Assembly (NCBI RefSeq): GCF_013623905.1
Contig: NZ_JABKDD010000007.1
Span: forward strand, 62,001-126,000
Direction: 5' to 3'
DNA: 64,000 bases
From: Brevibacterium sediminis
Lineage (GTDB): Bacteria > Actinomycetota > Actinomycetes > Actinomycetales > Brevibacteriaceae
Below are positions 1-8,368 of this stretch, in pieces (position 1 is the stretch's first letter; each line of letters starts with the position of its first letter). A model generated the notes under the pieces. The model worked only from the letters and a program-made list of their open reading frames with translations, ran no database searches and had not been told where the DNA came from. The translations under genes and the position numbers were made by a program.

Positions 1-229
1 GGGATCCGCCGAAGACCGCGGCGAGGAAGCCTGCGACGATTGCGGTGATGAGTCCCTGTTCGGCAGTGAGCCCGGAGCTGACTCCGAAGCCCAGAGCCAG
101 GGGCAGGGCGACGATGCCGACAGTGGCACCGGCGAGGAGGTCCTTCGGCCAGGAGCGGCGGGTCTCACGGTAGTCGGCGACCGACGGCAGCAGAGACCGG
201 GTGCGGCGCAGCGGAGATGTCGGGCTCAT
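1..229 (-). CDS. SulP family anion transporter, N-terminal part (cut by window edge)
   Basis: The minus strand from an ATG at 229 reads into a SulP-type N-terminus. A short cytoplasmic lead (residues 1-28) is followed by a hydrophobic segment with LAGATVGIVALPLALGFG, the typical first helix of SulP sulfate/bicarbonate/anion permeases, and then the start of a second helix. About 76 residues are inside the window; the rest lies to the left. The ATG overlaps the stop of the upstream ArsR gene as ATGA, so the two are very probably translationally coupled. The family is clear, but the substrate (sulfate, bicarbonate or another anion) cannot be told from this fragment. Confidence 0.85.
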   Translation of the reverse strand, partial: MSPTSPLRRTRSLLPSVADYRETRRSWPKDLLAGATVGIVALPLALGFGVSSGLTAEQGLITAIVAGFLAAVFGGS

Positions 230-597
230 GCCGTATCAGCGCCCGGGATCTTCGGCAGCGAACGGGCTTCGGCGAGTCGCTGCTCATCGTCTTCGAGCAT
301 CGTCAGCAGCAGGCTCCTGGCCACCGCGAGCAGCTCTGCGGTGCGCCGGTCGGCCAGACGGTAGTAGACATGGCTGGCCCGACGTTCGGATTCGACGAGA
401 CGGTGGCGCCGCAGCACTGCGAGATGCTGCGAGAGGTGCGAGGCCTCGAGTGCGGTCTCGGCCTGCAGATCGGCCACGCTGACCTCGTCGTTGCCGGAGA
501 GGAGCTCGAGGATGCGGATGCGGAAGGGGTGGGCGAGGCCCTTGAAGAGGTTCGCCTTGACCTCGTACAGGGGTCGCTGAAGCTGATTCAATGGCAT
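226..597 (-). CDS. ArsR family winged-helix transcriptional regulator
   Basis: This 123-residue protein is one winged helix-turn-helix domain. Residues about 18-85 carry LAHPFRIRILELLSG, the recognition region LEASHLSQHLAVLRRHRLV and a wing ending in VYYRL, all typical ArsR features. It contains no cysteine, so the classical thiol metal site of ArsR/SmtB sensors is absent and the ligand is unknown. It is the first gene of a two-gene operon with the SulP transporter (ATGA overlap), so it probably controls anion transport and itself. A 16-bp palindrome covers its start codon (596-611). Confidence 0.85.
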   Translation of the reverse strand: MPLNQLQRPLYEVKANLFKGLAHPFRIRILELLSGNDEVSVADLQAETALEASHLSQHLAVLRRHRLVESERRASHVYYRLADRRTAELLAVARSLLLTMLEDDEQRLAEARSLPKIPGADTA

Positions 598-611
598 GAT
601 GAAACCATCAT
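596..611. promoter_or_regulatory. Probable ArsR autoregulatory operator
   Basis: ATGATG-AAAC-CATCAT is a perfect inverted repeat with 6-bp arms. It overlaps the arsR start codon (595-597) and a -10-like TATGAT on the minus strand. Binding here would block both transcription and initiation. The role is inferred from symmetry and position. Confidence 0.55.
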
Positions 612-653
612 ATCGAACGCTCGGGTTCAGATCCGGCTGGTCTCAGAGAATGA

Positions 654-687
654 ACAGCCCGGTTCCGCAGCTGCGGAACCGGGCTGT
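654..687. terminator. Hairpin terminator downstream of orn
   Basis: A 34-bp uninterrupted perfect palindrome (17-nt arms, starting ACAGCCCGGTTCCG) lies 28 bp past the orn stop. There is no strong T-run, as is common in high-GC actinobacteria. It would separate orn from arsR-sulP. Confidence 0.65.
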
Positions 688-714
688 GCTCACGATCGCC
701 TCGGAAGGCGGCGG

Positions 715-1335
715 TCAGTCCTCGTCGGTCGCCTTCGGGTAGGCCTCGGCCACCTCGGCGGCAATCGATTTCGCCTCATCGGAACTCGGCCCCTCGGCGG
801 AGAACACGGCCTTCCGGTAGTACTGGAGCTCGATGATCGAGTCGATGATGTCTCCGAGTGCACGGTGGCCACCGTGCTTGGCCGGTGCCTGGAAGTAGGC
901 GCGTGGGAACCACTGCTTGGACAGTTCCTTGATCGAGGAGACATCGATGATCCGGTAGTGCAGGTGCTCGACGAGTTCGGGCATCTGTTTGGTGAGGAAC
1001 ACCTTGTCGGTGCCGACCGAGTTCCCTCCCAACGGTGCCTTGCCGGCCTCGGGGACATGCTTCTTCACGTATTCGAGGACTCGGGTCTGCGCCTCGGCGA
1101 CGGTGGTGCCCGCGTCGAGTTCGGTGATCAGGCCCGAGGTGGTGTGCATGTTCGTGACGAATTCGTTCATGTTCGCCCGTGCCTCCGCCGAGGGCTTGAT
1201 GACGATGTCGATTCCGTCGTCGAGGGGGTTGAGCTCGAAGTCGGTGACGATCGCAGCCACCTCGATGAGTTCGTCCCGCACCTCGTCGAGGCCGGTCATT
1301 TCGCAGTCGATCCACACAATTCTGTTGTTGCTCAC
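715..1335 (-). CDS. orn: Oligoribonuclease
   Basis: This 206-residue cytoplasmic 3'-5' exoribonuclease degrades 2-5 nt RNAs and linear cyclic-di-nucleotide products. The DEDDh motifs are visible: WIDCEMTGL (D10, E12), the central GGNSVGTDKVFL segment, and HRALGDIIDS supplying the late His and Asp. Length matches the family (about 200 aa). The start is GTG at 1335, placed 6 nt after a TAAGCT -10-like box, so the mRNA is probably leaderless. It is monocistronic, with a palindromic terminator after it. Confidence 0.97.
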   Translation of the reverse strand: MSNNRIVWIDCEMTGLDEVRDELIEVAAIVTDFELNPLDDGIDIVIKPSAEARANMNEFVTNMHTTSGLITELDAGTTVAEAQTRVLEYVKKHVPEAGKAPLGGNSVGTDKVFLTKQMPELVEHLHYRIIDVSSIKELSKQWFPRAYFQAPAKHGGHRALGDIIDSIIELQYYRKAVFSAEGPSSDEAKSIAAEVAEAYPKATDED

Positions 1336-1341
1336 TCGCCC

Positions 1342-1347
1342 AGCTTA
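1342..1347 (-). promoter_or_regulatory. -10 box of orn, leaderless arrangement
   Basis: TAAGCT on the minus strand ends 6 nt before the GTG start of orn. No Shine-Dalgarno precedes the start. Confidence 0.5.
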
Positions 1348-1526
1348 GGGCAGACAGCAGGGAGCGGGACATTCCGGGGCGCAATCGGCGCCGCTGCGCG
1401 GCTTGGGCGTGTGAACGTCGACACACACTGAGCGTGCGCACAAAGGCGATGTCCGGTATGTGACTTAAACTTGAAGAGTCCCCGAACTGGGGTGCCATTT
1501 TTGCTCGGCTGAGGGAAGGTTCGCTC

Positions 1527-3146
1527 GTGCGTTACACATTCGCTGTGATTCTCATGGTGGTGGGTGTCGTCGTCGGTGGCCTCGGCATCCTGCAGAAGAC
1601 CCTGTGGGCGCCGGAGGATACGATCACTGCCACCGCACAGATCGATGCCGACAAACCGGCAGTCATCGTCGACCCCGGAATGCTCAACCTCTACGAAACC
1701 CCGACCACGCTCACGGTCAAGGGCAGCGGTGACCTCACGATCGCCCAAGCTCCGATCGAGAACGTCGAAGCCTGGGCGGGACAGTCCGCCTATGACCGCG
1801 TCACCGGACTCGCCGAAGGCGGCAAGCTCACGACCAAGGCGACCGATGGTGAGGGCAAGGTTCCCAATCCCGCCGGGGCCGATCTGTGGCAGTCGGAAGT
1901 CACCGGCACCGATTCGGTGGAGCTGGAATGGAACGACGAGGCCAACCGCACCGGATTCCTCATTGCCGGTGACGGCGAAGCCGGAGCCGTCAAATCCGTG
2001 ACCCTCACCTGGCCCAACCATGCCGAGACTCCCTGGGCGCTCCCGCTGATGATCATCGGCGGTGTCCTCTTCGTCGTCGGCGTCGTCCTCCTCTTCCTCG
2101 GTGCGAACAATTCGAAGAAGGAAGCGAACCGCCGCAAGGCGCGCCAGGAGCGCCGCCGCAAGCTCGCCGAATACGGCACCGCCTTCGCCGTCGTCCCCGT
2201 GCTCGCCCTGAGCGCCTGCGGGCCCGAAGAGCTGCCGAAGCCCGAGCCCTCCGAGGCTCCGAGCTCCGCGGCCGCGGGCGTCACCGATGACCAGGCCAAG
2301 CGGATCCTCGACTCCGTGGCCGCCGACGTCAAAGCCGCGGACAAGAAGACCGATAAGAAGGCACTGGCCGAACGCGCCGCCGGTCCTGCGCTCAAGCAGC
2401 GTGAAGACCTGTACAAGGTGAAAGACGATGTCGAAGACCAGAAGATGGCGCCGGAGGTGGCCAGCGAAGAGATCGTCGCCAACTACACCTCGGCCACCGA
2501 TGCCTGGCCGCGCGTGACCAGCCTGATCACCTCCGCCGGTGGGAATTCGCAGCTGCTCGTGCTGACCCAGGAGGATCCGCGCAGCAACTACAAACTGTGG
2601 TCGCAGACCCAGCTGACGGCCGGCACGAAGCTGCCCGAACTGCCCGACTCGCGTCAGGGGGCGAAGATGCTCGAACCCGGATCCAAGGACTTCGTCACCA
2701 CTCCGGAGAAGGCCGTTGCCGATTACGCTAAGGCCCTCGGCAGCGGGGCGGACTCGAAGGAGGCGAAGAAGTTCGAGTCCGATGACTTCTCGAAGTCCAT
2801 CTGGAAGAACCAGAAGGACCAGAAGGCCAGCGCCGAAGAAGGCAAGGCCGAAGTCGACTACAAGTACACTCCGGGCAAGGAACTCGTCGCCCAGGGCACC
2901 GCCGGGGACGCCGCCATCGTCACCGGAGTCATCGACGCCGAATCGACGATCAGCCCCGAGTCGAAAGAGGGTCGCACCGGCACCCTGTCGCTGTCGTCGC
3001 CGCAGAAGGAACTCGTCGGCTCCGCGACGACCAAGGAGCCGGTGACGACGAAGACCACCCAGGTGCTCACCTTCCTCGTCCCCAAGGACGGCAAGGTCAA
3101 GCTCATCGGCGGTCTCGAGACTCTCGCCGGAGCCGAAGCAGGCTGA
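1527..3146 (+). CDS. Multi-domain membrane protein with internal lipobox
   Basis: A 539-residue protein of unrecognised family; GTG start with AGGGAAGG upstream. In order: membrane helix 1 (about 5-22), an extracytoplasmic domain (about 30-165), membrane helix 2 (about 171-192), a strongly basic stretch (197-213, many K/R), then a signal-like hydrophobic segment ending in the lipobox LALSAC with Cys231, and a roughly 300-residue polar, Lys/Asp-rich exported domain. The layout resembles a two-helix membrane protein joined to a lipoprotein in one frame. The gene two positions downstream (4287-6119) has the same architecture and looks paralogous; a thioredoxin-TPR gene lies between them. An envelope role is inferred; the biochemical function is unknown. 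Confidence 0.8.
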   Translation: MRYTFAVILMVVGVVVGGLGILQKTLWAPEDTITATAQIDADKPAVIVDPGMLNLYETPTTLTVKGSGDLTIAQAPIENVEAWAGQSAYDRVTGLAEGGKLTTKATDGEGKVPNPAGADLWQSEVTGTDSVELEWNDEANRTGFLIAGDGEAGAVKSVTLTWPNHAETPWALPLMIIGGVLFVVGVVLLFLGANNSKKEANRRKARQERRRKLAEYGTAFAVVPVLALSACGPEELPKPEPSEAPSSAAAGVTDDQAKRILDSVAADVKAADKKTDKKALAERAAGPALKQREDLYKVKDDVEDQKMAPEVASEEIVANYTSATDAWPRVTSLITSAGGNSQLLVLTQEDPRSNYKLWSQTQLTAGTKLPELPDSRQGAKMLEPGSKDFVTTPEKAVADYAKALGSGADSKEAKKFESDDFSKSIWKNQKDQKASAEEGKAEVDYKYTPGKELVAQGTAGDAAIVTGVIDAESTISPESKEGRTGTLSLSSPQKELVGSATTKEPVTTKTTQVLTFLVPKDGKVKLIGGLETLAGAEAG

Positions 3147-3297
3147 GGCGGAAGGGTCGGCACCGTGGTGTTCCTTCCCTGACGGCTGAGGAAATAGCCG
3201 TGAGCGCACCGGTGTTGATACGTTCTGTTGGATAAGCAAGGACCAGGTGCGTCACGGTTTGCGCCGAGCCCACCGACCGCGTCACAAAGGAGACCAC

Positions 3298-4290
3298 GTG
3301 TCAATGGATCCCTCGCAGGAGAGCACGCAGCCCAATCAGGGACTCGACCTGTCGGCGGTGCGCAGCAAGAACATGCCCGCCGAACAGGCCGGTCAGACCG
3401 GTCAGGGCGGTCAGGCCGCCGGTGCGGGAGCCGGTGCTGACGGTGCCGCCGGCGGCCCGGCCGGTGGGGATCCGAATGCGGTCGCCGTTCCGGGACTGGT
3501 CTTCGACGTCGACGAATCGACGTTCACCAGCCTGGTGGCGATCTCCGACCGCGTGCCCGTCGTCATCGACCTGTGGGCCGAATGGTGCGAACCCTGCAAA
3601 CAGCTCTCGCCGATCCTCGAACGCGTCGTCACCGCGTACGGGGGACGTCTGGTGCTGGCCAAGGTCGACGTCGATGCGAACCCGCGTCTGCAGCAGGCCT
3701 TCGGCGTTCAGTCGATCCCCACGGTCGTCGCCCTCATCAAGGGTCAGCCCGTGCCGCTGTTCCAGAGCGCTCTGCCCGAACCTCAGGTCCAGGCGTACTT
3801 CGACGAGCTGCTCAAGCTCGCAGGTGAGAACGGTGTGACCGGGCATGCGGCCGTCGGGGGAGCCGAGCCCGAACCGGCCGGCCCTGCCCACCCGGAGGCC
3901 GAAGAGGCACTCGCCAAGGGCGACTTCGACACAGCCGAGAACCTGTTCAAAGCCGCGCTGGCGAACTCTCCCGCCGATGAGGAGGCGAAGTTCGGTCTCG
4001 CCCGTGCAGGCCTGGGCCGCCGCCTCATCGACCAGGAACCAGCCGATCTCATCGCCGCCGCCGATGCGGACCCCAAGAACGTCGAAGCCGCGAAGGCCGC
4101 GGCCGACGCCGAAGTGGTCAGCGGCAAAGCAGGTAGCGCCTTCAACCGACTCATCTCACTCATCCGCACCACCGCGGGTGATGAGAAGGAGTCCCTGCGC
4201 CTGCGGGTCCTCGATCTCTTCGAGGTCCTCGGCGCCGACGACCCAGCCGTGACCAAGGCACGGACCGCACTCATGAGGGCACTGTTCTGA
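3298..4290 (+). CDS. Thioredoxin-TPR protein (CnoX/YbbN-like)
   Basis: A 330-residue protein. After an Ala/Gly-rich lead (1-60) there is a thioredoxin fold (about 65-185) with the active site WCEPC (C97, C100) and the cis-Pro segment QSIPTVV. A C-terminal region of TPR-like helices follows (HPEAEEALAKGDFDTAENLF onward), the arrangement of CnoX/YbbN chaperone-redox proteins. No signal peptide is seen, so it is cytosolic. GTG at 3298 is preferred because AAAGGAG (3286-3292) ends 5 nt upstream; ATG 3304 is the alternative. Its stop overlaps the next gene as CTGA. The flanking genes encode a pair of paralogous membrane/lipobox proteins, which suggests a shared envelope or redox role. Confidence 0.9.
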   Translation: MSMDPSQESTQPNQGLDLSAVRSKNMPAEQAGQTGQGGQAAGAGAGADGAAGGPAGGDPNAVAVPGLVFDVDESTFTSLVAISDRVPVVIDLWAEWCEPCKQLSPILERVVTAYGGRLVLAKVDVDANPRLQQAFGVQSIPTVVALIKGQPVPLFQSALPEPQVQAYFDELLKLAGENGVTGHAAVGGAEPEPAGPAHPEAEEALAKGDFDTAENLFKAALANSPADEEAKFGLARAGLGRRLIDQEPADLIAAADADPKNVEAAKAAADAEVVSGKAGSAFNRLISLIRTTAGDEKESLRLRVLDLFEVLGADDPAVTKARTALMRALF

Positions 4291-6119
4291 TCCAGCGAAT
4301 CCGACTCATCACCGCCATCCTCTTCGGCGTAGCGGCACTCACGCTCGCCGGACTGGTCATCTCTGCGCTCTCGGTCGTCGGCACCGACGAGATCACCGAG
4401 ACGCCGGCCTTCAAGGTCAAGGACGGTGCCTACGCCGTCGTCCTCGACGAGGCGATCGTGCCCTATTCGGGTTCGAGCGTGACCGTGACGGCGAAGAACT
4501 CGAAGGGCACGGAGCTGTTCGTCGGCACCGCCAGCGGGGTCGACGCCGACAGCTACCTCGACGGGGTGGCGCAGGAGCAGATCAGTGATGTGTCGTTCCC
4601 GAACTCCGCCTCCCACCGGTTCACTCCCGGTGATGCGAAGCCTGAGGCCGATATCGCCGATCGCGACTGGTGGATCAGCTCGGACACGGGAAAGACGGTC
4701 GCGAAGACCTTCGACCTCGATGCCGAACCGCAGGTGCTCGTCATCGCTCCTGCGAACTCCGATGACAGCCTCGACGGAACGACGGTGAGTCTCCAGATGC
4801 GCGTCAAGGGCGTGTTCGCACTCAGCCTGCTCGGCATTGCCGGCACGATCATCCTCGCCGGATTCTCGGTGTTCTTCTTCATGCGCTGGTGGGCCTCGCG
4901 CATCCGCCCGCCGAAGAAGGACGTCGGACCCCCGAGCGGCAGCGAACCCGACAGCAACGACAGCGGACCCGACGGTGGCGGAGACGGTCCCTCGGGCGGC
5001 TCTGGCCGCGGCGGCCCGGAACCGGCCGCAGACCGCACGGTCAAGGGCGAGCCGGGACCGGCGACCCAGCCGATCTCGACAGTGCAGCCGGACACGGCCG
5101 GCCAAGCGCCGCCTCGGCGACGGGATCTGCGGAACCGGCGGTCCTTCCGCGCGGTGACGGCCTCTGTCTTGGGCACCGGACTCGTGCTCAGCGGCTGTGC
5201 GAATATGCCGATCGCCAAACCCAGCAGCCCGGACACCACTCCGTACGAGCGCACGGCGGTGCGTGCCGGAGAGGCCGGGAAGTTCATGACGAACTACACG
5301 GAATCGCTGGACAAGACACTCGGCGACAAGGGCTCCGACCTCGACAAGATCCAGGCGGCGCCGCTCATCGACCACACCCGCGCGCAGATCCAGATCGCGG
5401 ACAAGGCGAAGCAGAAGCTGCGCGCACCAAACTTCACCGAGGTCGTCGCCGGCAGCCCGAACTTCACCGAATATCCGATGTGGTTCTACGCCTTCGGAAC
5501 CGCGGACAAGAAGTCCACGGATGGGGACAAGCAGCTGACCCAGGTGATGCTGGTGACGCGGGAATCGGCGTCGACCGATCCGCTCGTGCGTTCGGCGTCC
5601 TATATCCCCACCGACCAGATGCCGACCCTCATGGCCGATGACAGCGGCGCCGTGGAGAAGGGACCCGAGGACTTCTCCGAGGATCTGACGACCGCGTCCG
5701 GTGACGTCTCGTCATTCCTCGTCGACGGCAAGGCGAAGTCCGGGGGCCCCGAGGGACTCAAGGAAGGCGGATTCAAGGGATTCCGCGACTACCTGGGTGA
5801 CCTGCGGGACAAGGACTCCGGCTTCGACAAGGTCGATGTCGACTGCAAGCCCTATGAGGACCTCAAGTTCGAGGACATGACCTTGAGCACCGAGAACGGT
5901 GCGATCGGAATGGGCGAGGTGCGGTGCACCCTGACGATCAAGGCACCGTCGGACTACGCACTCGACCTCGGCGACACCGTCGAAGCCGTGAAGACGAACG
6001 ACAAAGAGGGCGACACCATCAAGGTCGACACCGCGCACCCCTATGTGCTGATGAAGACCGGTGATGAACTCACCGCCGTCGCCACCGACTGGAACGTCCT
6101 GTCCTCCAAGGTGGAGTGA
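4287..6119 (+). CDS. Paralogous membrane protein with internal lipobox, probable CTG start
   Basis: The frame is open from 4185 to 6119 but has no ATG, GTG or TTG before 4458. Starting at 4458 would delete a clear first membrane helix (ITAILFGVAALTLAGLVI) encoded at about 4308-4362. CTG 4287 overlaps the thioredoxin stop (CTGA) and has GAGGG (4275-4279) 7 nt upstream, giving 610 residues. In order: helix 1 (about 7-28), an extracytoplasmic domain, helix 2 (about 175-199), a long Gly/Pro/Asp-rich linker, then a basic stretch and the lipobox LVLSGC (Cys304) before a roughly 300-residue exported domain. It matches the architecture of the 1527-3146 protein. Function unknown. Confidence 0.75.
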   Translation: MIQRIRLITAILFGVAALTLAGLVISALSVVGTDEITETPAFKVKDGAYAVVLDEAIVPYSGSSVTVTAKNSKGTELFVGTASGVDADSYLDGVAQEQISDVSFPNSASHRFTPGDAKPEADIADRDWWISSDTGKTVAKTFDLDAEPQVLVIAPANSDDSLDGTTVSLQMRVKGVFALSLLGIAGTIILAGFSVFFFMRWWASRIRPPKKDVGPPSGSEPDSNDSGPDGGGDGPSGGSGRGGPEPAADRTVKGEPGPATQPISTVQPDTAGQAPPRRRDLRNRRSFRAVTASVLGTGLVLSGCANMPIAKPSSPDTTPYERTAVRAGEAGKFMTNYTESLDKTLGDKGSDLDKIQAAPLIDHTRAQIQIADKAKQKLRAPNFTEVVAGSPNFTEYPMWFYAFGTADKKSTDGDKQLTQVMLVTRESASTDPLVRSASYIPTDQMPTLMADDSGAVEKGPEDFSEDLTTASGDVSSFLVDGKAKSGGPEGLKEGGFKGFRDYLGDLRDKDSGFDKVDVDCKPYEDLKFEDMTLSTENGAIGMGEVRCTLTIKAPSDYALDLGDTVEAVKTNDKEGDTIKVDTAHPYVLMKTGDELTAVATDWNVLSSKVE

Positions 6120-6149
6120 CCCGGGCTCAGCCGCGGTTCGCGTGGATTG

Positions 6150-6695
6150 TCAGCCGCGGCTGGCGCGGCGGCCGACGCGCAGCAGCCACCACAGGCCGAT
6201 GAGCGGCAGGAGCAGCGGAATATAGCCGTATCCGCTGCCGAAGTTCGACCACACCGACGGCTTTGCGAAGTCCTCGGGGTGGGTGTGGCTGAGGATGCCG
6301 ACGACGATGACGCCGAGGAACTCGATCGCACAGGCCGCGACGGCGATCCGGTGCGAGACGCGGTTGCCGATGACCAGGCAGACCGTGGCGAGGATGTAGA
6401 TCACCGCAGCGAAGGCCGAGAGCGAGTACGCGATCGGCGCGACATCGAATTCGCGGATGAGCTGGTAGCCCGCCCGGGCCGTGGCCGAGAGCGCGAAGAC
6501 CCCGTACACCGCCGTCAGCGCCCGTCCCGGTCCGGTATGCATCGCCGAGAACGGCGACCGTCCCGTCTGTCCCCTCGCCGAGGCGGCCGTGGAGTCCGCG
6601 TCGCCCGCTGACTTCGCATTGCCTGCCGCGTTCGCGCTGCCTGCTGAGTTCGCATCGTCGGCGGAGTCCCCGCCGAACCGATTGCGCCTGGTCAC
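6150..6695 (-). CDS. Conserved integral membrane protein
   Basis: A 181-residue protein. The N-terminal third is low-complexity Ala/Asn/Ser/Asp (repeated SAG, NAAG and DAD tripeptides), then four hydrophobic helices run from about residue 58 to 172, ending in a basic tail. The GTG start at 6695 overlaps the previous gene's stop as GTGA, which favours it over the TTG two codons earlier. It is coupled to another small membrane protein. The function is not recognised. The degenerate Ala-rich head is GC-rich and also open in other frames. Confidence 0.7.
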   Translation of the reverse strand: MTRRNRFGGDSADDANSAGSANAAGNAKSAGDADSTAASARGQTGRSPFSAMHTGPGRALTAVYGVFALSATARAGYQLIREFDVAPIAYSLSAFAAVIYILATVCLVIGNRVSHRIAVAACAIEFLGVIVVGILSHTHPEDFAKPSVWSNFGSGYGYIPLLLPLIGLWWLLRVGRRASRG

Positions 6696-7042
6696 TGCCA
6701 AATCTGGTCCAATCTCTCGATCATCACGATCACCGTCAGTCCTGCCGCGGCCAGCACACCCGGCCCCCAGCGGCTCAGTTCCGCAAACGCCCAGAACCCG
6801 GCCAGCGCCATGACCATAATCGCCGTGATGATGTAGCCGAAGTAGAGCAGCGGGTCGACATCATGCGTGGAGCCGAAGGTCGCAATCGAGATGATCAGCT
6901 GCACGATGAGCAGCAGCAGAAGCAGAGCGGCACCGCCGAGCAGGGCCTTGCCGGCCGGACGGTTGCGGATGGTCTCGACGATCGACCACAGGGTCAGGAT
7001 GCCGGTGGCGGCATAGAGGACGATGGTGAAAACGGTGAACAC
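6692..7042 (-). CDS. Small membrane protein, four helices
   Basis: A 116-residue, very hydrophobic protein with about four membrane segments: FTVFTIVLYAATGILTLW, a Leu-rich second (ALLLLLLIVQLIISIATF), YFGYIITAIMVMALAGFWAF and GVLAAAGLTVIVMI. GTG 7042 is chosen; GTG 7066 in the same frame is possible. The stop overlaps the next membrane-protein gene as GTGA, so the two form an operon divergent from the cysteine desulfurase gene. The family is not recognised beyond a generic actinobacterial membrane protein. Confidence 0.7.
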   Translation of the reverse strand: MFTVFTIVLYAATGILTLWSIVETIRNRPAGKALLGGAALLLLLLIVQLIISIATFGSTHDVDPLLYFGYIITAIMVMALAGFWAFAELSRWGPGVLAAAGLTVIVMIERLDQIWQ

Positions 7043-7144
7043 GGAGACCAGTTTAGTCGGCCACACCGGCGGGCAACTCGTCCGGATGTGCCGCTGCGCA
7101 GGTGAGATGCCGCACGGATCCTGGCCGTAGCCTGGCTCACGCCC

Positions 7145-7150
7145 TAAAAT
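7145..7150 (+). promoter_or_regulatory. -10 box of the cysteine desulfurase gene
   Basis: TAAAAT ends 6 nt before the GTG start at 7157, with no ribosome binding site. CTGGCC (7121-7126), 18 nt upstream, is a weak -35. Confidence 0.55.
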
Positions 7151-7156
7151 TGCAGG

Positions 7157-8368
7157 GTGCCCATCTATCTCGATCACGCAGCCACCTCGCCGATGCCCGC
7201 CGAGGTGCTCGAGGTGTACACGAAGGAGCTGGCCCGCCGGGCCAACCCCTCGGCCCTGCACGCGGTCGGACAGGCGGCACGGATGCGCATCGAAGAAGCA
7301 CGCGAAGGAATCGCCCGCGCGGTCGGTGCGGCCACCTCGTCGGAGGTGATCTTCACCTCCGGAGGCACCGAGGCGGACAATTTCGCTCTCAAGGGCCTCT
7401 ACCTCGCCCGCAACAACGGAACGTTCACGGAGCCTGCGCGCCCGCGGGTGCTGACGACGACGATCGAACATCCTGCGATCCTCGAGACCGTGGAGTGGCT
7501 GGAGCGCCTCGGCGCCGAAGCCGTCTACCTGGACGTCGACTCGGCAGGGCGTCTCGATCTGGACGCGGCGACCGCCGAACTGCGCCGCGAACCCGAACGC
7601 ACCGCGCTCATCAGCGTGATGGCCGCGAACAACGAGATCGGCACTCTGCAGCCGATCGCCGAGATCGGTGAGATCGCCGCCGAACTCGGCATTCCCTTCC
7701 ACATCGACGCCGTGCAGGCGCTCGGACAGATCCCGCTCGACTTCGCGGCACTCAAGGCGACGGCCATGACGATCACCGCGCACAAGATCGGCGGCCCCGT
7801 CGGCATCGGCGCACTCCTGCTCGACCGCGCAGCGAGCCCGACGCCCATCCTCCACGGCGGGGGACAGGAGCGCAGCGTGCGTTCGGGCACCCTCGATGTC
7901 GCCGGTGCCGTGGCTTTCGCCGCCGCCGTCGATCTCGTCACTGCCGACCTCGAGTCCCGGTCGGCCCGACTGTCGGGGCTGCGGGACCGCCTCATCGCGG
8001 GAATCGAATCGAGCATCGACGGTGCCGTGCTCTCCGGTCCGCGCGGAGCGGACCGCCTGCCGGCCAATGCCCACTTCACGTTCCCGGGCTGCGAAGGGGA
8101 CTCGCTGCTGTTCGGTCTCGATGCCAGGGGATTGGCCACCTCGACGGGATCGGCCTGCTCTGCCGGTGTCTCCCGTCCCTCCCATGTGCTCCTGGCCTGC
8201 GGGATGGATGAGGACAGCGCCCGCACCACCCAGCGCTTCACGCTCGGTCACGACACGACCGAATCCGATGTCGATGCCCTGCTCACGGCCCTTCCCGAGG
8301 TCGTCGACCAGGCACGCCGAGCCGGGATGGTTTCGGCAACACCCCGATGGATGCAAGGAGCATCATGA
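7157..8368 (+). CDS. Cysteine desulfurase (IscS/NifS family)
   Basis: A 403-residue PLP enzyme that removes sulfur from cysteine as an enzyme persulfide for tRNA thiolation and/or Fe-S assembly. Visible features: YLDHAATSP at the N-terminus, TTIEHPAI (H105), ITAHKIGGP with the PLP lysine K210, and the mobile loop [15 protein letters not shown] with the persulfide cysteine C334. The GTG start is 6 nt after TAAAAT. The stop overlaps the mnmA start as ATGA. Pairing with mnmA points to sulfur delivery for 2-thiouridine in tRNA. Confidence 0.95.
   Translation: MPIYLDHAATSPMPAEVLEVYTKELARRANPSALHAVGQAARMRIEEAREGIARAVGAATSSEVIFTSGGTEADNFALKGLYLARNNGTFTEPARPRVLTTTIEHPAILETVEWLERLGAEAVYLDVDSAGRLDLDAATAELRREPERTALISVMAANNEIGTLQPIAEIGEIAAELGIPFHIDAVQALGQIPLDFAALKATAMTITAHKIGGPVGIGALLLDRAASPTPILHGGGQERSVRSGTLDVAGAVAFAAAVDLVTADLESRSARLSGLRDRLIAGIESSIDGAVLSGPRGADRLPANAHFTFPGCEGDSLLFGLDARGLATSTGSACSAGVSRPSHVLLACGMDEDSARTTQRFTLGHDTTESDVDALLTALPEVVDQARRAGMVSATPRWMQGAS

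Noticed and set aside
217-1431. 404-residue plus-strand open frame antisense to arsR and orn
   Set aside because: It lies opposite two well-supported genes, has Arg/Gly/Asp-rich content typical of a GC-driven shadow frame and matches no family.
1332-3239. 635-residue minus-strand open frame
   Set aside because: Antisense to the lipobox membrane protein and the orn promoter; low-complexity Gly/Arg/Asp content and no start signal.
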